A DNA stretch of 64,000 nucleotides from Podaxis mareebaensis (taxonomy: Eukaryota > Basidiomycota > Agaricomycetes > Agaricales > Agaricaceae). The translations under genes were made by a program, and so were the position numbers. The notes beneath the pieces are model-generated. The model was not told the origin of the DNA. It saw only the letters and a program-made list of their open reading frames with translations, and did not search any database. The DNA lies in NCBI GenBank assembly GCA_018524725.1, contig JAEUWP010000402.1, forward strand, positions 186,001-250,000, given 5' to 3'. Below, piece after piece: positions 47,935-60,775 of the stretch; the stretch's first letter is position 1; every line of letters starts with the position of its first letter.

Positions 47935-49591
47935 CTAGTATGGCGGACGCTTGAACTCGTCGCTGATATTTTGGGCTTCGGGATCATAGTGATCGCCTTT
48001 GACACGCCCAGCCGCATCATAAGTCAGATACGGCCCCTTGTCTGTTGGGCTCTCGAACGTCTCCATCTATATGTCACATTAGCTAGCGTCCTAAGTGGCG
48101 ACCGGGACGGACTTACTTGGACATGGACACCTTCAGTCTTGGTAGAAACCTTGGGACGTAAGCTTGCCATTGCCGAGCGGAACGCTAATGTGGATCCTTG
48201 CGTTGATGTTCTGTAGAAGGTGTCAGTGGAATACAAACAGGATCAGAAACTTTGCGCACGGGAAGACTTCGGCGCCCTGTGAAGTGAATCGACTCAACCT
48301 CCGAACAACGCGGCATGCAACAATCTGTAGAGTCGTCAGCCATAAGCCAGAAAACCCTGGGTGTCTAGACTCACACTAGAAGCAATGGCAGCGGGAACAT
48401 TTGCAATGATAGACATGACAGGATTCAAGTTCAGCAGCATGAAGATCTTTGGGAGAAGGTTTAGTCGAGGATCAAGAACCAGACCATTGATACAAACCGT
48501 TGCAATGAGATTGGCCAGAAATCTATACAACCAACACATCAGTCTTCCAACAATTTTTTGGTGGCGATGGCACGCACGCGATGAGGAAATAAATTAGCCC
48601 GTCGTTGAAGATGAGTTCTACCAGGCGGGAACGGCCAGTTTGAGGGTAAAGGAGCTTGTATGCGGTTAAGCAAAGGACCGTGAAGTCAAAGGCCATGGAG
48701 TAAATGAAGCTGACGGCCAGGATGCGGTTATTGGTGTTGGTAATTTGACATCCAAGTCCGTCAATCCACTCGGCAGTGAGCAGAATACCTGCTCAAATTA
48801 GCATCATGCGCAAAACATCAACTAAGTACATACCATGAAGAAGGAGCGACCAGTGACCGAGGATGACGAGGACGAGGAAGACGATAAGGTACTTGTTCTG
48901 GGACCAGACCGCTATTCTATGAGATGGTGAGCGGGTGACATGTCGATGAGACGCTCCACTTACGTTCGCAAAGAAAGGTTAATGCTAGCAAGACCAATTG
49001 CTGCATTTCCAAAGCACTGGGCGAGATGAGGCGTCAGGATGCGCTACGATCAATTCACACCATTTACGACATACCTGGTTAAAGGTGTAGAGGGCCTGGC
49101 AGTTAATTTCGCTGGGGCAGAGGTTCATATCATTTACATATGCACAGGGCGGGCCATATTTACCTCGTCACGTTGAGTGCGATGGCACTGCAGTATGATT
49201 AGCGTCAGATATGCGATCAAGTGAGGCAAGGACTTACATGCCCACGAGGGCAAATAACAGACAGTAGCGATTCAGGAAATAGAAGATCTGATATGAAATT
49301 AATAAGTTAGGCGCGCGGGGCGGGGTATGCGCACTAACCATTGGCCAGCGGAACTTCTTCTTTCCCGAGATGTATTGCCAGTCGAAATCGAGAGAAGTGA
49401 ACCATTCCCATCTGTCGAGTCGTCAGAGACTTTACGGTGTATGTAGAGTGCGACACACATGTAGAGGCCAAGCAAAGCGTGCATGAACCGGCCAAAAGCG
49501 ACTAGGGCGAGATCAGGTCGTGACGGTGGTGAGGAAGAAAGCGCATACCGCCATCCTTTGCGATCTCCTCGGGAGAGTGCCAGTCGACCAT
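47935..49591 (-). CDS. Seven-helix-type membrane protein (copy 1)
   Basis: The start is ATG 49591, MVDWHSPEEIAKDGG, then a 47 bp intron and VAFGRFMHALLGLY. Further exons give WEWFTSLDFDWQYISGKKKF, RWPMIFYFLNR, GNAAIGLASINLSLR, an IAVWSQNKYLIVFLVLVIL helix, WSLLLHG, and a loop with the N-rich TNTNNRILAVSFIYSM. Then come FDFTVLCLTAYKL, ELIFNDGLIYFL, a short helix exon (FLANLIATV), IFMLLNLNPVMSIIANVPAA and VACRVVRRL. A cytosolic C-tail follows, ending EFKRPPY and stop at 47937-47935. I count about seven hydrophobic segments. The family is widespread in Agaricomycetes, but I know no assigned function. Many introns of about 50-60 bp separate the exons, and the C-tail is soluble and Ser/Thr-rich. 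Confidence 0.85.
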
Positions 49592-52500
49592 CGTTACACG
49601 TGCGATGTGGGGGAAGTGGCTTTGGAAGAAGGAAGGGCGAGGAGATGGACGGAGGAAGGCGATACTTATAGACAGGGACATGTATGGTCATTCGGCGAGA
49701 AGCAGATGACTTTCTCTTTCTGGCTAGCCCTTCCTTCCCACTTCGAAGCCACGGCGGCCAATCTCATTTGGCAACTATCTTGTCCAGATCTGGTCCAACA
49801 CAATCGCCCCTTTCCTTCCACACCTCCCTAGTAAGCCTCACATAGTCACTTCTCCTCCCTCCGAGACCATGAGCCAGACATGAAAAGCACTAGAGAATCG
49901 GAAACCGGAGTCGATATTTCGCAACAGCAATCAAGTCCAAATTCCCCGATCCATCTTGGCCTCTAACCGTTCTCCCATATATAGTAGTCGAACCCTCACA
50001 CTCGAGGTTTTGACCCTGATTCTCGCCTGAAGAGCCAAGTCGTGTTTCGCTTGATTTCTCAACCCCAGCCCGTAACCATCACACCTGAGGCCTGAGATGC
50101 GGCGGAAGCGACCCCGTTCCCCTTTGATTTCTTTCAGAATATTTTTTCTATTTTCCAACGTTTGCAAACAACAGTTTCCCCAATAAGGCGTTTCTTTGAC
50201 CTCGCTTCTGGCTATTACATACTCATATCATGGGCCACCCCTTCCCTAGGGCCAGTCCTTCCCTGAAGGGTTCTGCCAAGAGCCAAAGATTATCTTGCCT
50301 CTTTCCCCCATTCCGTTCTTCTCCGTCTTACCATCTCACCAAACTTCATCACCCCTTCTAGCCTGCCTCCCAGACGCTGAACGTCAACGAAACGTGACAT
50401 CAAATTGGATTGTGCTTCCTTGGCTCGAAAAATAGCTAGAAAACGAATGGTTGGGAGTTATGATTATCTTGGGCGTAAGGAAGCACCTATGATGCCAAAT
50501 CTCGAAGGCTTCCCTGCGGGCGCTGTGCTTTTCTAATGTTCCACCGCCACCGGCAAATTTACCTGTAGTCTCTGGTTAACTGCCTACCTTGCTCATCAAC
50601 GTTGCAACTCTCGTATTTTCCACATAGCTATGTTTAATGCCCTTGATCATACATCAATTTTGCTAACCATGAAAAGACACATTCCTTCTATGTCGAGTGG
50701 CCGCAAATTTTTCTCTCGCGGGTGCTTGTCCGACTCCGAAAACCCGGGATTCTCAAAGCAGAAGGGTCAGCGCGCTCGAAGAGTTCGAACAGCAGGGGGT
50801 TTCACTCCATGTGATATATCCGCAAGTTGCCGAATCCGGCATCCTTCCCATCTGACGGCAGTTTTTCTGAATCTGAGCCCATGGGGCTTACCTGCTTACC
50901 TCCTGGATCAACAAGTTCCTCGTCACGATCAAATATTGCATCGCAACCCTCAGTGGAGTCGCATAAACTGTTCTATCTTGCCTCTTCCACCCCTCCTTTT
51001 CATCTGCTACGCCTGTTGCCAAGGTCTTTCAATCCGTAGTTAGGTATTTCCTAGTTTTCTCAGCCAGGTCTCCGACTGCCCTTGTGCTGTCTCCTGTCCT
51101 TTCATGTGGTCCTAACATCGTCTGTCCTCCCGGCAGCCAGAAAATTTCTCATCCTTTCGTAAACATCACACAACCTGTTCTACGCTATCAGCTTCGAAAA
51201 CACGGAATATTTACACAGAACTTCCAATCCACTTTGGCATACGTAGGGCTTACATGAAGGCTTCCATATCGGGCACTCTCCTTCGAACCAATTCGGGTAC
51301 ACTTTATCACCATCCCTCCTTGCAGCGTTCCAGGAATAACATCCAAGACTCAAGCGCGACCTAGCATTCAATATCCAGCTAGCATTCCATCCTATCAGGC
51401 GAAAACTGGAGGGGTGCTATGAGGCGAATGGTTGTCTCGTAAACACCTCGATCATTAATGACCTTCGCTCATAATGATACATACTAATGGGAAGTAAATG
51501 AAATCGTCTATTAACGAAGCTGCATCATCAATTAAGCCGACGCCCTTAACCCAAACAGCCAGAGATAAGCAACACGGGGTCAAAACCAAGACATATAATC
51601 GGCTCACCTTTGCTAGTACCCGGCACGTCTTTGGCCTTATTCTGTAGCGCCTTAAGAGCTATGAATCGATGGCTTGACTTTAGCACTTTCGGCGACTATG
51701 GGTATTATATGAGCGTCTATGGACGTCTTCTCTTTCTCAGCCTACACAATAGGTTAAACCCTGTGGCTCTCCATTCCTCCTATTCAGAGGACGTCTTCCA
51801 TGACACCTCCCACAGTCATTTATAGCTGCTAGACTCGGGAGGTGAAAATTGTTCCCCCCCTTCCCCAAGATCCTTCTGGCAACCTCAATGTTCGACGCCG
51901 AATGCTCTCTGCTTTGAGTTGTTTGACATGAAGCCCAGAAGATTTCGTCACTGAGCACGAAAAGTGGATCCACGTTCTAGGTGTCAAGGACTCAAAGTAA
52001 ACTAGATAAGGGAGATCCTTTGACTATGATATACATCTCTTTGAGATAAGTATTCCTTGCAGTGGCTCTAGAATATCACGTAGCAAAGTTTTGCCATGCC
52101 GGAGCTTGACTGGAGCGGACAATCCAATTCAGACCCAATAGCGGCGATCATCCTGTCACATTGAATTGAATGGTGATCCAAGGTTCCCTCTCATGCGTGT
52201 TCCTGGAAGGACCAACGCGACCCTCACGCCACGACGATAATCACATTCATTTACACTCGATGCAAGCTCATTATAAGCTCAGTAATTAAGGTCCTTAAGC
52301 AAAGCCTAGACTTTCCGCTGCGCAAGTCCCCTTGGGCTCTTGCTCGATTTCTGATCAGAAATTTCCAACCTTTGTTTCGGTCGCTTGAGCTGGAATTGCG
52401 CTCAGCCTTCAGGAATTTCCACTGGTTAGTATCAATTCGACGCGAACCTGGAGCAAATTCGCGCGGCTGTGACCTTTCTGTTAGTTGCTACGCGCACGTA

Positions 52501-54451
52501 CGGCATTGTCGTCGAGCATAAGCATCAGAACCAATACATAATCACTCATCGAGGCGATGAATCTCCAAATCATAGTGAGCTCTAAGCAGCAAAACTGGAC
52601 GCCTTCTCGGTTGAAAAATTAAGTATATGAGCGCCATGTTGATTAATTTTCTGGCCTGGGGCCAAATGATGTCCCGCATATACACTCTAATAATAAGGTT
52701 ACAAAAAGGACAAATGGTGGGCGGTTCATGCCCGGCACACCGCGCGGGTTCAGACTGAACAATCTAGCCTATCCTGGTGAGCCCCTCGCACATCGGAACG
52801 TCCATGTTGGTTGCACCGCGAACTGCCAAAGTTTTTGGAGCCATCGATATGTATAATCTTCCATTTGGGCCCTGGCTTGCCCGTCGCCTACTTGGTACCA
52901 GTATGGAAATTGCCAAACCCGTCACTGTAGGTCGTGTATGTACGTAGGCAATCCTTCCGGCCAAAGCCTTGTGGTGTAGCTATCTCTGTTCATCGACGTC
53001 ATATATCTAACCTTCTCCAACTTCTCTGGGCCAACACTCCAAGAAACCTCCTTCCTCTGCCCCGGTAACAGAGGGTCCCGGGTTATAGCCTGGCGTACCA
53101 AGGCATAAACTCCCCGTTGGTATATAAAAGGATGCACGAAATACACGATGGTCCCTGAGTCTCCTCCTTTGCGCCTTACAACCACCAGGCGGAGGAATTC
53201 ACGAAGCCAACACTACGTGCTAAGAGTTGGGTTCTCAAGGAAAAAATAAAATCGATCAGATCCTGCTTGAATACTATCGTAAGTCCCGCCCCATCGTATC
53301 GTCAAGCTATGTCCAGCCGTGTATCCCAGAACTCCTAGGGTGACAATTGTCAGTATAGCCCATAGGCTGCGAGACAGGGATCTCTCATGGGCAGGCTCGT
53401 CAACTTGTTCTCTGGTTCTGACACCTGTAGGACTCTTGATATGTGATTAATTCTCATGACCTCCAATTTTTTACTGTTTTCTCAGCATGTTCTTCACATT
53501 GACAACCATGTCCTAGCGTTGACAACGGACAACCCACCATCGCCGACCTACACCCTACAGACGGCTCGCTTCACTCACACCTTCCTCCCACCTCGGAGGG
53601 AACGATGTCACGTCATCACAGACACCAGGAACGATTGCTTTGCTTCTAGCTCCCAAGCCCTCCCAGGCAATTCAAGGTGTATCATATGCATGAACCCCGC
53701 CTCCAGCTGGAACCAGTTGAGAATGTCTGGGTTATCACACGTAAGTTGGTAACCCGTAGATAAGAATAACCCACTATTTAGCCCCCAATCCCCGTTTCTT
53801 GATCCTCGGAATCTACGCGTCCTCACCTGGTAAGCTTTGCATGGGCGTCGGTGGCAGTCGGTAAATGATTGCCTGCGAAGTGGTGCTTCGCGATTTATTT
53901 TGGGAGGAAGTGTGAAAATAACCTGGCAAATCCTACGCGCCGTCAAGAATGATGTAGCGAAACTCTGATTTTGAAGTTCGATTGTCGGTCAAGTTCAGGT
54001 CACTGCTAACACCGGTACTGAGTGAGCTTGGTTGCGAGGGTATCAAAAGATCGTGATATTCTTTGACTATTTCCAATCGATGTGTACTATGTTTCCACCA
54101 GGATTATGGGCCTGCACCTGGTCAAGGGGTCATTTTTTAACAAACAATATAAGGAATCACAAAATAAACCGGTATAAGGTTAGCCTCTATGTACACATGC
54201 ACCACACAACACCAGTCATTATTACAATGTCACGAGACCCCACTGAACGGGGCGGCAAGAAAGAGAGTAGCAAGGGCAGAACACGAAGATAACGAATAAA
54301 CAAGGCCCTTGCCAACCGTCAAAGAGTCAAAAGTGTAGTGGGGTCAGGGATAAACGCTAAGCTTAGCGAGCGAACAGCGGCAAGGGCCAGTGACCGTGGG
54401 GAGGTGTACTCGTCGGACCGTATGACCGGGTTAGCTCGAGAAGACTGATCA
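49592..54451. other. Intergenic, about 4.9 kb, no supported gene
   Basis: No exon chain is convincing. Two weak items are noted. The minus strand is open from 53220 to 52922 without an ATG (block VYFVHPFIYQRGVYALV). A canonical TATATAAAAGG on the plus strand at about 53120 is followed by a 33-codon ATG frame at 53150. Neither is supported by a second signal. Confidence 0.4.
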
Positions 54452-56268
54452 CTAAAACCTTCCTTTCTTCTCCAAATCGATTTCAACATCGGTTTCACTT
54501 CCGTCATGGAGCTTTTTCCCCTCTGAGCCAAAGATTTCGTTATCCATGCCCTCTTCCGCACGGGTGAACGTCTCCATCTACGTTAGCGCGTCAGTATACG
54601 TGTCAAAAGTCAAATAATAGCGTAACCGTGAACGAAAGTGATCGGAGCTTGCAGAAGCACGAGGGAGGGGGATCGTGGAAGGAAGGGACAAATCATGGTT
54701 GCGAAGACGCCCAGGTGTATGGGAACATTTGATGACAGAATCAAGATAGGCGAAGTTGACAGGGATGTCACACAAAGTGAAATGGCCAGGGAAGAACCAT
54801 TCACGAAAAATAACATAAAGCGTCTGATATGAAATCTTACTCACTTGAACATGAACACCTGTCTGTGTTCCCATCCCACTCTTTGGCGAGTGCCTCGAGG
54901 CAATTCCCCTGCCAATTGTAGCGGGTCCTTTGAAGTGGACCTGACCTGATTGCGACGTGGAACTGACAAAAGGAGTAAGTAATGAATATCTGGGACTCAG
55001 ACCATTTTATGGGCGAACATACTAGACATCTGGTCCACTTTGAGTGAAAGATGTGAGACGGCGGACAGCGCGACAGGCAACGATCTGGAGGGACAGTGTT
55101 ATCCATCGCATTAGTGAACCCGGGTGGATGACTTCACTTACCGTAGAAAAAACCGCGGCTGGGACGTTGAAGATAACACTCATTATTTGGTTCAAGTTCA
55201 ATACCATGAATACTGTGGCCAGCAGGTTCGCCATGAATCTGCACGCGGGCGTTAGTCTATGAAATTTAATAGTGGGACGTATAATGACGCACGCAAGGAT
55301 AAAGTAAATCAGTCCATCGGTGAAGATGAGCTGCGCAATACGACTCCTTCCAAGGATCCTCTCCGTGGGATCGCGCGACCAGGAGAGTTTGTATGTGTTC
55401 AGCAAGAGGACGGTGAGGTCGAAGCACATGGAATAAATGAAAATAGCAGCGAGAATCCTATTATTGGTTTCGGTGATGACACATCCTGACCCTGGGATCC
55501 AGGCCGCTTTGAGCTGAATACCTGGCAAGCGACCGTCTATTAGCAAGCGGCGGGACAGAACAGCAACCGGTTGTGGCTTTACCTTGTAGAATAAGCGACC
55601 AATGTCCAAGAATTATCAGAACCAGGATCCCAATAATGTACCGATTCTGTGCCCAAATGGCCATTCTATTCAAAACAGTGGGAAAATGGTAAGTCCATAT
55701 GGCTGGCGCCTAGTTAATCCACTTACGTTCTGATTGACAAGTTAATGCTGGCGAGTCCAACAGCAGCATCACCTGCTATTTGGTTGAAGGTGAAAATGGC
55801 TTGACAGTTAATCTCTCTGCGACGGTCCTCGTGTCAGCGGTGGCAGAAGGAGCAAAAGGAAAACAACGTACGTGGTGGTATCAAACGAAATAGCACTAAA
55901 AGACCATTAGTATACTTATGATCATCATCATTTCCGGGGAAAATTACACACATCCCGATCAACGCGAATAACAGCAAATATCTGTTGGCGAAGTAGAATA
56001 TCTAACACCTTTTGAACAACCTATCCAGCCACTGGTAGTTGAAGAAGTTACGTACCATGGGCCAACGAAACTTCTTCTTTCCGCGCAGGAAGTCGAGCTC
56101 AAAGTTGAACGAGATGAGCCATTCGTACCTACGGGTAGGTCAGCGTCGGGTTACGACGGGCGTAGCACAAACGAGGGCGTACGCATAAAGGCCAAGCAAC
56201 GAGTGCAAGAACTTGACAAAGACGACAGCTTCCTTCTGAACTTCCTCTGGAGCTTTCCAGTCTGGCAT
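54452..56268 (-). CDS. Seven-helix-type membrane protein (copy 2)
   Basis: The start is ATG 56268, MPDWKAPEEVQKEAVVFVK, then FLHSLLGLYAYEW. The order of blocks is the same as in copy 1: KKKFRWPMIFYFANRYLLLF, GDAAVGLASINLSIR, MAIWAQNRYIIGILVLIIL, WSLILQG, then IQLKAAWIPGSGCVIT and ETNNRILAAIFIYSM. After these come FDLTVLLLNTYKL, LIFTDGLIYFI, FMANLLATVFMVLNLNQIM, SVIFNVPAAVF and VACRAVRRL. The C-tail is spliced: a middle exon ending TGVHVQ, then the last exon METFTRAEEG ending DLEKKGRF with stop at 54454-54452. The shared VHVQ|METF splice junction supports the models of both copies. The two genes lie in the same orientation with nearly 5 kb between them, probably an old tandem duplication. Confidence 0.87.
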
Positions 56269-57829
56269 GTTGGCGGTAGGGAGAGACGAAGAACGAACAA
56301 AAGGAATGAAGCAGAGGTCTAGAATTAAGAGGAACAGCCGCCTATATAAGGTCGGTCTTTCAGAGGAGGGAAGGGCAGGTTTCCATGAAACTACACACCA
56401 TACCCTTAAATATAAACACCGAGGAATACCCTGGCTATTCAAAAGTAAAAAAAGCTTAGCTTCGCATGTCCGGCTGGAAATACTGAAAGGAAAGCTAACT
56501 CCATTCGGCCGTTCTTTCAACTTTGATTATGAACCCGGAAGTGGTGGCGAACGCGACTTCCATTTTCGGCATATGAACGCCGCCCAGCGCAGGACTGTGC
56601 AATTGGGGAACAAAGGGTTCTACTGTTCTTTCACGCACTTTCGGTGAGGGTGGAGCAACACCATCGTACCAAACCATCACGGCATTATTTCTCGGCACTT
56701 CCAATAGAATTTAGGTGCCGTGGACGGTGGTTAATTCTCATTGCCTACGAGCAGGAAGCTGTTCTACTGGGGAGTCCGGTCAGTGAGGGATGAAAAACAT
56801 CGATGGACTTACATAGAGCAAGTCCGAGCAAGGCTTTCAGGTGGCACTGTCGAATATGTCTTCCACGATGTCGGTAGCGAGCTCCGCTGCGCGAATTTCG
56901 CTTCACGTTATCACACTTGACGCCTGCTTGGGAACGCTGAGGTACAGTGGACAAAGGGAAGGCCCAACATGCTCGACTCGCGAGTTGGAGCTCAAACTGG
57001 ACCCCCTCCCTGGGCAATTGTACTCTAGAGTCCTTTAATGCGTTAGTCCGAAATCGTAACGAGTACCTTTACAGAACAATGGGCACAGGGCTGCCTCATG
57101 AAAGGATGTGCAGCCATGTCATCAAGGAGATTCTGTCGTTCAATACCTACCGTGATCGTCACCAATCCCGTTGTTAAGAAGCCTTCTACAGGGTCCGCAA
57201 TTTGGGTATGTATGGCAACTTGAGACGTCTTTCGAACCATAAAGTTCTCTTCCTTTTCATATTACCTTGCTTGCCTACAGACGGGAAACTTACTTCTCTG
57301 CTGGCATAGCAGTCCTCCAGGCTTCATATATCAACGAAGCAGGTCGTGTTCAAGGATACCAGAACGCCTGTCCAATAATCAAGGTTTTTCAGTACCATTA
57401 ATCAACGGGTAGCTTCGTGGGGACGCATCGCTAAAGGGACAGCTCCAGGAAATCGCCAGGGCCGCAGCCAATGGCAATAGATGATACCTCCTTCATAATC
57501 ACCGTATCGGAGGTCATCGCCGTCGCTTCTGGGCTCTAACTTCCCCGCCGAGTTCTATTTTGCCGAGCTTGCAATACATAACAGGAGCCGGTCATTTGAT
57601 TTGCGAACTCCTCATGAGTGGAATTGGCAGGGCGTCTTCGTGTGGGATAGAGCTTGGTCTCAGCAAATGAGGATATATGAATCATCTTCCTTAAAGAACG
57701 CGCAGTGCATGGCACCCACAAGGGTGTTGCGGTATTGTGGAGCATGAATAATGCTGGTGGTAAATAACCACTCTGCCACTCAATTCCGCTCGAAGGGCGA
57801 TCCTTACGATAGTGTGCTTGATGGACGAA
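56269..57829. other. Intergenic, no gene seen
   Basis: Non-coding as far as I can see. The first 100-150 bp upstream of the membrane protein start presumably hold its promoter (CTATATAAGG near 56340 on the plus strand, CCTTATATAG on the minus strand, about 75 bp upstream of the ATG). Confidence 0.4.
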
Positions 57830-57998
57830 AGTGCAGTCAGCTCTGTCATAACCCATACTCTGCCATAATACATAGCTCTTCCCAGGGATAAAGTCGGCTC
57901 TTTTGCGCTTGAGCCCTCTCTCATAACCCACACATTGTCATACCCCCTAGTCCGAACATGGGGAAAGTGCTATGGGTTATGACAGAGTTGACTGTACT
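57830..57998. mobile_element. MITE-like element with 26 bp terminal inverted repeats
   Basis: Ends are 57830-57855 (AGTGCAGTCAGCTCTGTCAT and so on) and 57973-57998, whose reverse complement differs at two positions. The best match begins CAGTCA and the right end is followed by TA, the target duplication used by Tc1/mariner and pogo-type elements; the left flank has TG, which would be a mutated TA. Internal ATAACCCA sub-repeats are present. With about 160 bp and no reading frame it is a non-autonomous element. No other copy is in the window. Confidence 0.65.
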
Positions 57999-60775
57999 TG
58001 TGAGGGGAGGTTTCTTTCTTTAACGAATCTGAGAATGAGAATGTGGACTGGCTCTGTGGCCAGTCCTTGACAATGTTCCTGGTTTGGGAATAGGTGCAGC
58101 GTCGCATCGTTTCCGATAATGGTCTACCCCTAGTTACTTAAGCCCCGGAAACTGTCCTTGAATTCCTTTGTCAATAAACCAAGAATACCTGAGAGGACTG
58201 CAGGTAGCACGACATTCAAAGCTAAGCAAAGACAACCAAGTTTCTCTATCTCTTCGAAGCTCGTGAAATTAGCCTCGTTGGATAGATCTTGTCGAGGCGA
58301 TCTACAAAATCTGAGCATTTTTTTCAACAAACCAGGCGTTGTTTCAGAGAATGCCGTTTTCTTACATGCAATTTGATGTCATCACCGCAGAAGAAAACCA
58401 AGCCGAACATCTCTGTTCTTTATCACCAAATAAACCTTGTCCGAAGCATCGAGCTTCCTGAGAACGACCGACTTCCGGTTCTTACCTAGGCTGATGCTTT
58501 GTGGTTTTCTGACAATTCATCGGATTTATTCTGGTGATGGTGGAATATCAAAACGAATCTTACGCGCCGCTCGAGAACCTGTTAAATTTACTTCTCCATA
58601 ACTTCGTCTACAAGTGATAGAGTCATTGAATCTAGCACATTTTTATCTCCAAGTCTCGAGGGTTCTTACTCGCGTTGGGGGTGCCTGAAGGCCAAATCAA
58701 TATCCGTGAGATGAACGAGCAACGGACTAGCTAACAATGGACGCGGACAGTGCGTTATTCACAGTCTGGACTATCGTGGCGGAATAAGGAACCATACAAG
58801 TCATCGGCCTTGTCCCCAAACCAATGTACGTGAGAAGCACAGTGGATATCTCAAAGATTAGAATGTTTTTGCTCGGTCGCAGGTCCAAGGGCGCCAACCA
58901 CAAGAAAGAAACGGGTCAAGTTTGAATAAACATATTCCGCAAATCCGCTGAAATCTATTCCATTAATGTGAGGTCCAACACCCCGCTGATTTCAAGTTCC
59001 ATCTCCACCCGCATATGGACCCAAGGAACCAGTGGAAAGATATGTACGTCATCAATTTGGGCAGCGGAAATTTCGTTCCAACCGGGAGTCCTGCTACTTG
59101 CATTACCGAAGAGCAAGACAGTGGAACAGGGCAGACGTCTTCGCTCCGTAACGTCTCGGCCGTTGTAACAAAGTTCACTTGTCGCCTCATTCCGGTGAAT
59201 ATGTTGGATTATGAACAATGTGACAGTGAACAATCTGGGTTGGGCTTCCCACTCGGATGCCAGCTGGACATATGTCATGACAAAAATCCTTCTTGGGGTC
59301 GTCCAGATGATCAAAGCTCGAGTCATTGGAAGGAGTGAACAAGCTCTCGTGTGACAGGAATCGTTTTATGTGCGTGTGGCCGTAGTGTACCAGCAGGTCC
59401 GTCTTAGCCAAGATTCCTCTCTTGTTCCTCGTTTTTGCAAGGAGAATTTCCAGGATCCAACATATTGAATGGCCGCCAGGCACGGAGAGGGTGATCATGA
59501 GCAGCAGATCCCATGCAAGGGTGAGTTCATGCAATTCTCTACACCCCACATTGCCCCGAATCGTTGGCTACTGGCTATTGGGATACGTTACATCTTGGGG
59601 CAGATGCAGATGTGATATTGGATATTGATATGTGAACTCAGGTAGGGAAGCTGGAAGTGCTGGGTATGTGAGTGAGAGATTAACGGGCTGAAAGTGGGTT
59701 AAAAAAATGGGATGGTGGCATACAGCTTCGGCTTAGAGGTAGCAAAGCCACGGAAAAAAGCGTAAATGACGTCAAAACCTGACAGAGACATCATTCATAA
59801 CCCGGCCACTATCAAAAATATACAGTAAATTGCAAGAAATACAATACACGATATGAACTCCATCTTCGGTTTGTGGGTCACGTGGAAGCTGACGATCAAT
59901 CGATAGCGTTGTCTGTTCCTGAAAATTCCTGGCTTGGGTTGAATTTGTTCGTCAATGGGTGTTCGGTGCTGTGCTGTGTTGTTCCCATGTCAATGATATC
60001 TGAGTGCCAAGACACATTCAAGGCCACAAAAGTTCAGGTAACCCCTTTGCCTATCTTAGGCGGATAATTTGGAGATATGCGCCAATTTTCGTTCTTACAT
60101 GCTTCAAGTGAGCAGAGATGTCCAACAAGCTCTTCCAATTATACGCACGGTCCGATTCCACAACTCCCCACTGCTCGTTATCGTTTTCGAGCAAGCGGTC
60201 AGAGCATTCGCTTGTTTCAGTGGGCCATCGATCATCGACCGCCATGTTCAGTTGCATTAACGTTTACCCACCTCCACAATCCCGAAAGTTGCCGCACCTC
60301 GGAATGACGTTTCGAGCTGTCCTGGTTGGCGACAGCCCACATGAACAATAGGCTCTTATCGATTGTCGGGTTATCTGGCTTTATCCGTGCAACCAAGAAC
60401 CAAGTCTTGATGGCCTCGGTGCCCCGAAAATCTGACAGGACGGAGTCAGTCGTTGGCGCCGTTTGGTGCTAGCTGGTCTTCTTGGTTGCGCCCTTCGTTG
60501 TTTTTGAAATAACATATTCGCAGCAGTAGGCACCAATCTGCACCAATTCGACGCACCACGACCGCACGAGTGGTCCGCGCCGTGAGAATATCCAACACCC
60601 GCCCCGAGGACAATCGTTTCAGGGCACACGGTCCGCCCGGTGAAATTCCGGCAAGAACCTTGTGGATATCTAGAGAATGTCAAGCTCTTGGGGAATGGAC
60701 TGGATATTTAAGGACACGACAGAACGACAAATCTTTCTTTCACTCTCCCACCAGGTCACCTAGATTATCGCAACA
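57999..60775. other. Intergenic, about 2.8 kb, no supported gene
   Basis: Open stretches on both strands at 58955-59550 overlap each other and show no family resemblance. A GATATTTAAGG string at about 60701, some 75 bp upstream of the reductase ATG, is a plausible TATA-type element. Confidence 0.35.

Noticed and set aside
49299..49691. 130-codon minus-strand frame at the start of the membrane protein gene
   Set aside because: It reads through two introns of the real gene, whose ATG is at 49591.
50630..51043. 137-codon plus-strand frame
   Set aside because: Composition and lack of conserved blocks suggest a chance frame in intergenic DNA.
52764..53220. Minus-strand open stretches with VYFVHPFIYQRGVYALV
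   Set aside because: The frame lacks an ATG and continues only through another frame without a convincing intron. I could not match it to any family.
58955..59550. Overlapping frames on both strands
   Set aside because: No family resemblance, no consistent start or splice sites, and both strands are equally open.
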